Assembly (NCBI GenBank): GCA_003503535.1
Contig: DOCI01000296.1
Location: 25,799 to 36,790 of the forward strand
DNA: 10,992 nt
DNA from: Planctomycetaceae bacterium
GTDB taxonomy: Bacteria > Planctomycetota > Planctomycetia > Planctomycetales > Planctomycetaceae
Direction: 5' to 3'
The notes beneath the pieces were generated by a model. The model worked only from the letters and a program-made list of their open reading frames with translations, did no database searches and was not told the DNA's origin. The stretch's first letter is position 1. Each line of letters opens with the position of its first letter. Below, piece by piece: positions 1 through 9,000 of the stretch. The position numbers were made by a program, and so were the translations under genes.

Positions 1-3000
1 AAGAACGTCGCCTGCTCAGCGTGACGGCTTCATTTGCAGGCGGAGTTTTGGATGTGGTAGGAGATGCCGCGGGAGATGATGTGACCGTCCAGGTCTTCAA
101 TGATGGAATGGAAGATCGGGTTCGGCTAATCGATAATAATAATCCTGGCACTCCAATAACGATTGGCATGACTGCGGATGATACATTTGCACTTTCGGAC
201 TTGTCGCAAATCGATTTTGACATGGGAGACGGCGATGACATTATCAATTTCGATGTCCTGAATAATGTCACATTTAGCGTCGTCGATGATGCCGCTGGCG
301 ACGATGTTGTGAATTTGTCGGGTGTCAATACTCTAACAGGCAACACGATCTCGATTGTGTCAGAGACGACCAATCTCGATGGAGACGTCCAATTTGCAAG
401 TGACATTGAACTGACGAGCAATGTGACATTGACAGCCAATACCTCATTGAGCTCCACAGCAGGAATCGTGGCGATCGATGGAAATTTGACTGGTAATACC
501 GGCAGCGAAACGCTCGTCATCAATGCGATGGGAGATGCTTCGGTGACTGGCTCAATCACCGAAGTCAGTTCGTTAACCATCGATTCTGATGCTGGAATTT
601 CGCTCAACAGCTTAAGCCTTACTTCCGATGACGGTATCCTGGATTTAACAGCGGGGACTACAGTCAGTGTTTCTGGTGGCATTTCGGGATATCAAACTAT
701 TGATGTCGATGCCACCACAACCGTCGATTTTCTCAGCAGTGTGAGCAATGCTTCTGCTGGAGCAGGGAGTCATCTGAATGTCGCAGGCAGTGATGTTTTC
801 TTTGCCAGTTCGATTGATCAATTTGAAACCGTTTCAATTGATGCCGGGACGGAAGTTGACTTTCATGGCAATCTCGCCAATGTCGGATTGTTTGAACTGG
901 TTGGAGCTGGTGACACACGTTTCAGTGGCACTAATCCTCAAACAGTCGCAGCTACAGATCTCGATATTCAGAACACATTGATTGTCGATCAGAACCTGCA
1001 GTTTGACATCACGAATGAAGCCAGTTTTACAGATATTCAGGCGACACTGGTCGATAGTCGAAACCTGACCATCAATGCGGCTGAAATCGGAATTCAATCG
1101 CTGACGGGTTTGAATTCTATCGTATTGTCAGCAGTCGCGGTTGGCCCTACGGACGGCAATATCAATGTCACTGGCGACACAACAAACAGTAACGCACTCT
1201 CATCAAGTGCGACACGCGAAATTAATTTTGGTGGTGCGATCACCGGCACAGATAACGGACAATTCGCAATCACAGCTGCGACCGATGTGCACCTCAATCA
1301 CAACAGCGGGAGTTTGACAGGGTTTACCAGTGTTGCGGTGACGGCTTCCGGAGTCACACAATTTACTGGAGATGTGACAACATCGGGCAGTTTCACAACC
1401 GATGCGGCAGGTTCGACACAATTTGATGCCGTCAGTCTGGATGTCGGTTCGGCTGACTTTTCAGATAATGTGGTTATCGCAACCTCACTTACGATTGATG
1501 CGGATACCAATATCGATTTTGGAGGAAGCCTGGCTGGTCAGGATGGGACACAAAGCCTGAATCTGGCAAGTGTTGTTGATGCGACGTTCACGGGAGCCAT
1601 TTCGGGACTCTCTTCGATTACAATTACATCAACTGGAAATGTCGATTTTCAAAATACGGTCACAGGAACAGCGGCCGGTCAACTGGATATTGTTTCGGCT
1701 CAGAATGTGACATTCGCAAATACTTTGACAACTTTTGCACTGGTCGATATCACCAACAGCACGTCACTGCGATTTTCGGGAGATGTCTCAAATCTGGATG
1801 TTTTGTCTGTTGATGGAGCCGGCACGCTCTTTTTCAATACGGCTAATGTAACGGTCGATGCTTTTGACCTCACAAATAATGTCGTCCTCGAACAGTCACT
1901 CCAGTTGAATGTGATGGGCGATGTTGATTTCCTGGGATCGATCAGTAGCGATGCTGATATGAATCAGGAAACGTTGACGATTATTAATGCCGACAACCTG
2001 ACATTTACTGGAGGGCTGAATAATCTCGATGGTTTGAATGCGACCACTACAAATGACATCACATTTCCTGCTGAAATCACCGGGATTGAATACCTGACAC
2101 TCAACGCCGGGAACGCAATTTCCTTTACGGAATCGATCACAGGAACCGGAGCCGCAGCTGCACTTCTGGTTTCCGCAGCCAGCACGGTTCAGTTTAGTGG
2201 TTCAACCAATCAAATTAGTGATTTTGGTTCTGTCACTGTAACATCATCAACCAGCACAACGTTTGAGCAAGGTTTCAGCAATGTCGTTTCATTGACAACA
2301 AACGGCACAGGGACGTCTTCATTCGATCTGGCAAGCCTGTCTGTCACGAACGTGACATTAAATACCGCTGCCGAGTTTGATCAGTCCGTCACCTTCACAG
2401 GAACTGGCGATCTGACATTCAATGGGACCGTCAGTGGTTCGGTTGCTGACCTGAACTTCAGCATCACCAATGCCGACAATGTGAGCTTTGGCGGAGCGGT
2501 CAGCGTTCTTGATCTGTTTGATATTACGGCTGTCACATCTCTGCAGATTGATCAGACCGTAAACGTCGAAACGATTCTGCTCGAATCCGAATTGATCACG
2601 ATCAATAATGCCATTGAAGCGACCGTCGGCACTTTGGAATTCACTGCTGGCGATATTGATTTTGGAGTAAGTGGTCTGGCGACTGCCAATGCCGGACTGG
2701 TCATTCAATCAAACGATTTGACATCGACCATCGGCCTTGGCGGGGATACAGGTGATGCCGTTGTCGGTTCATTGCATCTGACAGAAGCCGAACTGCAGGC
2801 ATTGGCTTCGACTTCGACACTGACCATTGGAGGTGCGACTCATACGGGAAGTATCAATTTCTTTGCGTTGGATTTATCAGCCGAGCAGTTTGATGTCGTT
2901 GTGATGGCAGCAGCCGGGAGTACTGTTTCGATCACTGAGCAGGTTACGCTGGGTGAAAACAGCTTTACGATTGACCCACCAACCGATGTCGTCATCTCCG

Positions 3001-6000
3001 CTCCGATGATCGTCACTGGAGCAGCGACAATTGATATCGAAGCGTTGAACGATATTACCTTCAACATGACCGGCCGCCTCGAATCCGAAACCGGTCAGAT
3101 CGAACTGATCGCCGGTCGGGATATCATATTCGAGCAAACTGTCACAAATGCACTCACCTCTGTTGGTGGGATGCTTCGACTGGAGTCTGATCACAATGCC
3201 GACATGAATGGCGAGATTTTGGTCAATGCCACTTCCACCTTCACCACTGGGGCAGGGGCTGGCTCGATTGAATTCGCTGGCGATGTCAATTCAACCGCAA
3301 TGACACCCGGAGCATTAACACTTGTTGCGGGCACGGGAGATGTCGACTTTAATCAAACGGTCAGCAATCTGGGTGGACTCGAAGTCACTTCTGCCAATGA
3401 TGTCACGTTTAATATGTCGGTCGATCAAATTGATGGCACGACCATCAATGCATCGGGTTTAACGCAATTCCTCGCTAATGCCACGAATCTGGGCGATTTA
3501 TCGATTGGTGGAGGCGGGACGACCGAGTTGACATTAACGCAACTCTCTGCAGACCAGATGATCTTCAATGACGATGTCACATTTTTGACAACTGCATCCG
3601 TTACTGCAGGTGAAAACATTGCCTGGAATGGAACACTTTCGGGGGCCGTCGGACTTCCGGATTTAACAGTGAGTGCCGCGACCGGAATTCTGCTGGGAGA
3701 TAACATCAGCAGTTTCGGATTGCTCTCTCTGGAAACGACTGCAGGTAGTATTGAATTTCAGGGTGATGTCTCCAATTTGACCACATTACTTTCAAAATCA
3801 GCTACAACCATCAACACCGGCAACATCACCGCCGGCATCATCACCTTTGAAGACACAGTCACCATCGCCACGACCTCGACCATCGAAGCGACCGTCGGAG
3901 CGCTGAGCGTTAACTCGACCATCACCTCCTCGAATGCCAGTACTGATGATCTCACCCTGATCGGCGATACCGTGGAACTGCACGGTTCGATCGACTTGCT
4001 GCAGAGCCTGGATGTGACCGGCACGAACGGCATCACTCTCGAGGCGGCCACCATCACCACCGCTGATCAGATTCTGTTCAACAACGCCGTTACTTTATTG
4101 GCCGCAACCGACCTGAATGCTACGGACATCGAATTCGCCAGCACCCTGGCCGGAGCCTTCGGCGTGACCGCAGCCGGTGAGACCATCACATTTGCCAGCA
4201 CGATCACCGATGTGACGGCACTCGAGTTGACCGCCTCCACCGAAAACCGGATCGAAGGTTCGCTCGTCAATGTCGGCTCGCTGACCACTTTCGATATCGG
4301 CGGACAGACTTCGATTGCCGGCTCGAATCTGGAAATTGGCTCGGGACTCTTCGGCGATGCTGTCGTTCTCGAAACCAATGTCACGATTGATGGAGCCACC
4401 TCGCTGCAGTTTGCAAAAACGCTCTCGTCCACGCCAGCCGGATTCGATCTGATTGTGGCCAATGCGGGGACCGTGCAGTTTGATGATACCATCATGAATC
4501 TGCAGGACCTGAAAATTTCGGCCAGCAGCACAACACTGTTTGATGGCAATATCGATCTCTCTGGATTGTTGGAAGTCGCCTCTACTGGAGGGGTCACGTT
4601 CAATTCTGCACTGGTCAATGCCAGTGAAATTGATTTTCAGAGTGCCGTGAAACTCAATAACGATATCGACATCACAGCTGACAATTCCATTGAGTTTGAT
4701 AGCACCTTAACGGGTGATGTCGGGATTACTGTGACTATTGATGCGGGTCAGGATTTGACATTGAGCGGAATTGTTTCAGATTTTCTTTCGCTGGAACTGA
4801 CGGCTGCCGACACGACGAACCTTGACGGAAACATTGCAACAGACGGGACGTTCATTGTAACAGCCAATGGAGAGACTTCAGTTTCGGCAACTACTATTGA
4901 CGTTGCGGAACTCGACATTCGCAATAATCTGTCGTTCACTCAGTCGCTGATGATGACAGTTGATAATCAACTGCGGTTGGGTGGCACAGTTACAGGAACA
5001 GGAGCGACAACATTAACTGCAGTGGCTGATGACTTGATTGTTGTCGGTACGATTTCCACATTCAACGAACTTCATCTGACCGGGAATAACACAGCGTCGT
5101 TCAGTGGAGATATCAGCGGTGTTACATTGCTGGATCTGACAAGTGCCGCGGCCAGTTTCACCGTGGATTCGATTTCAGCGACAACCCTCAGTATCGATGC
5201 GCCAGTCACATTTAATAATCCCGGTGATGGCACAATCGAGATTACAGCAACAGATGCCACGTTCCAGCAGTCGATTATGGGAACGGGGGCGGAGACGTTA
5301 ACGATCACAGCTTCCATGGAAACACGTTTTGGCGATGATGTCAGCAATCTGACGTCTTTGGAAACCGACAGCGCCGGAACAACGGTTATTGAACAGACTC
5401 AATGGACAGACATCACTACAGTACTGTTCAATGATGCTGTTGTACTGGAAGGCAATGTTACTTTTGATAATGCCGATTCCCTGACATTCGTAAGCACACT
5501 CTCGGGAAATTCTGCCACCGAAACCTTGACGATTCTCAATGGGGAAACGGTCGCGTTTCAGGCTGCGGTTTCCGATCTCGCTTCCCTGGATGTTTCAGCG
5601 AATCAAACCATTCTCTTTGACAACACGGTTACGGATGTCGATGCCCTGACCGTCTCGGCAGGCACATTGACCACTCTCAGATTCAGCAGCTTAATCCTCG
5701 ATGACGCCAGCTTTGCAGGGCCGGTTCAGTTGGATCAGTCACTTGTTATTCAAGCCACAAACGATGTGACATTTACGGGAGAAGTGACGGGGCTAACGGG
5801 TGTTGAGGATCTTAACATCACTGCCGATACGATTTCTCTGGCCGATGTGAGTGATATCGATGTTTTGACTCTCGATGCGGCTACTGCGATCGCTTTCAAT
5901 GGTACGCTCAATGTGAATGAGTTGTCGCTCGTCACAGTTGACTATATGTTTGGTGGCACACTGACCGTTAACAATGGTGTGCTGACGATTACGGCTGAGA

Positions 6001-9000
6001 CCATTGAAATTGATACGGCTGCAACGTTCACTGCGAATGCGGGCATCATGCTGATTCCATTGGACGCGGCATCCACAATTGGTCTTGGAGGAATTACTGG
6101 AGACCTTGCCCCTGGCCAATTCAACTTGAGTGAAGCCGAACTGCAGGCTCTCTCTTCAACGGGTGTGCTGACGATTGGTCGAGCCGATCTATCGGGAGAT
6201 ATTACGTTTCACACTGCTGACCTCTCAATGGAACAATACGATCTGACGATTATTGCAGGAGCAGGATCGGATCTTTCAATTCTGCAGTCACTCCAGTTTG
6301 GTGAAAACAATTTTCTGATCGATCCACCAGACAACATCAACATTGCCGCTGCAGTTTCGGCGACTGATGCTGGCACTATTATGATGGAAGCGAATCAGGA
6401 AATCGCCTTCACCGCAGATGGATCAATCACCACAGAAGATGGTGTGATCTCATTAATCGCTGGCACCCAGTTTCGCTTTGCTCAAAATAATGCGGGTGTC
6501 TTAACGACTCAGGGCGGAAGCATCGTTCTCGATTCTCCATCAACACTGATTAATGCGGATTCGATTTTTACAACGGATACTGGAATCGGCTCGATCTCAA
6601 TAACGGGAGCGATCAGTTCAGGGTCAATGAATCTGTTTGATTTGACACTGACAGCAGGGACTGGAGATGTGAGTGTCACGGGGAGTGTTGATTCGCTGGA
6701 TGAATTCCTGATTACCTCTGCGAATGATGTCACTTTCAGCGATACGATTAATGATTTGACTCTGCTGGATGCGACGGCAGCGGGAACACTGCTGTTCCAG
6801 GGTGATATCGGTGATTTGACGGATGTCACAACGTTAACCATCGGCTCGACTGGCACCACGCGAATTGAGGCCGATGTGATCAATGTCGGTGACGCATCCT
6901 TTGGCAATACGGTGACGATTGTTCCTTCGCTCAATGTCACTGCATCCGGCAATGTCAATTTTGTCGGTTCTGTATCGGGTGATACGATCTCCGCTTCTCT
7001 GGATGTGATGGCAGGGGGCGATATCGATTTTGATTCGACGATCGGCACATTGACAAACCTCAATCTCGATGTCGCAACTGGCCAGACGATTACTCTTGGC
7101 GGAAATGTCACGAATGTGACCAGCCTGACTATTGAAGCCGAAGGCCAGACGAATTTTGAAACGGCATTGATTTCCGTCGGCACCGCCAGCTTTGGTAACC
7201 CGCTGTTTGTCGAACAGAGTGCCAGTATTGTCGCGACTGGACTGGTCAGTTTCCTGATCTCCGCCCCCGCCGATGTCTCCATCGACAGTACGATGTCGTC
7301 GACACTGCTGATTGATGCCAACTCGGTACAGGTTGCAGGGAAGATTCAGAATCTGTCCTCACTGACAGTCACTGCCCCAGGAGAAACCCTCTTTGATGGT
7401 GATATTTCTGGTGTGGGAACCCTCCTCACCAACGGTGGAGGAAATACGCTCTTCAACAACTCGAATGTTTCAGTAACCACGGCAACATTTACCGACGATG
7501 TTCAACTTGATTCTGACGTTACGATGTCAGCGACGGGAGACCTCAATTTCAATGGCTCTCTCAATGGAGTTGATGGAGATGAATCTCTTGTCATCAGTAC
7601 CAGCCAGAACACGACGTTCGCTGGTACCGTCGATGATCTGATGACGCTGGATGTGACTGCGACTGATAACGTGCGTATCGAGCAGAACGTGAACAATGTT
7701 GACCAGTTGATTGTCGACTCCGGCATGACTACTGAAATTGCAGCAGCAAACATTTCGGTTGGCTCAGCGGATTTCACAGGGGATGTTTCTGTCGAAAACG
7801 ATTTGACTCTGAACAGCGATACGACAGTTACGTTTAATAATAATCTGGCCGGGACAGCTGGCGACGATGTTCTGCTGATCGATGCTAATGGAGCCGTCCG
7901 ATTTGCAGGGACTGTGCAAACCTTTGAAGAACTCAATATCGATACGCCGGCGGTGACACGCTTCGAGGACGATATCAGTGCGGTCGATTCCCTCAAAACA
8001 TTCGGTGGTGGAGCGACTCAGTTCAATATGCTGAACGTGATGGTCGGAACCGCTCAATTTAGTGACAGTGTCGAAATCGAGCAGGTCGTCACTTTCGATG
8101 GGGATGGACTGCTGAGTTTCGAAGCTGCTGTCAGTGGAAATGCAGCATCATCCGAACTGGAAATCACAAATACAGATGATGTGACGTTCGGCTCGACGGT
8201 CATGTCACTCCTGAGGCTGGAGATTGATGCAACAGGGACAACCACGTTTGACGGCCAGGTGACAGATATCGGTCAGTTAATTATTGCCGGTAATGGAACC
8301 ACTTCGATCGAAACCGATCTCATTGATGTCGGCTCTGCTTCATTCGGAAACGTCGTTTCCGTGATGGAGACGACACAACTCAATACCGCGACCTCTGCCG
8401 AGTTCCTGAACACGGTTGCCGGTCTGGATGGAAATCAGGAATTCAATATTGATGCCGGTACGAATGTGACTTTTGCAGATACGGTTTCCAATCTGGCGAA
8501 ACTGGATGTCACTGCCGCGGGAATGGTCACTATTGCGACCGATATTTCCGATGTGACAATGTTGAGAACCGATGCCGATGACGGGACATTCTTCAATGTC
8601 GATCTGATGAATGTCGACCAAATCACAGTGGGATCTGCACTGTTTGTTCAAGCGGTGACGATCAATCAGGACACTTCTTTCATTGCGACGGATTCCATCG
8701 AATTCCAGTCAACTCTCACCGGAGATCCTGACACGGTCGCATTGAATCTGAAGGCGGAAGATACGATTACATTCGGCGGGCTGGTTTCCGGTTTTGGCAT
8801 GTTGACAATCGATGCCGGTGTGACCACGCAACTCAATGCCAACATGACCAATGTCGATACGCTGCTGATTGAGAACCGTGGAATTACGAATCTCAATACG
8901 GCGATGATTTCCGTCGGCTCTGCCACTTTCCGGAATCCAGTCGTCGTGCAGGCTGATCTCACCTTGAATGCGACTGCAGATGTGGATTTTCAGGGGACAG

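Noticed and set aside
222..260. GDGDD acidic turn as an RTX calcium-binding repeat
   Set aside because: There is only one instance, with no GGxGxDxUx nonapeptide array around it.
778..981. Short + strand frame starting at ATG, and another at 9898-10116
   Set aside because: Both are in other frames inside the giant coding sequence and show no motif. They end by chance stops.
4067..4618. Antisense open frame of 183 codons; similar ones at 7502-7996 and 8990-9400
   Set aside because: The same shadow effect recurs all along the gene, at the same antisense phase, as expected from biased codon use in the sense frame.
6509..7321. Long antisense open frame of 270 codons with an ATG
   Set aside because: It lies fully opposite the giant gene, has a Ser/Val/Thr/Ile-rich translation typical of the reverse complement of Asp/Asn/Thr/Gly-rich repeats, and has no recognisable motif. 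The forward frame shows a strict repeat pattern through the same bases.
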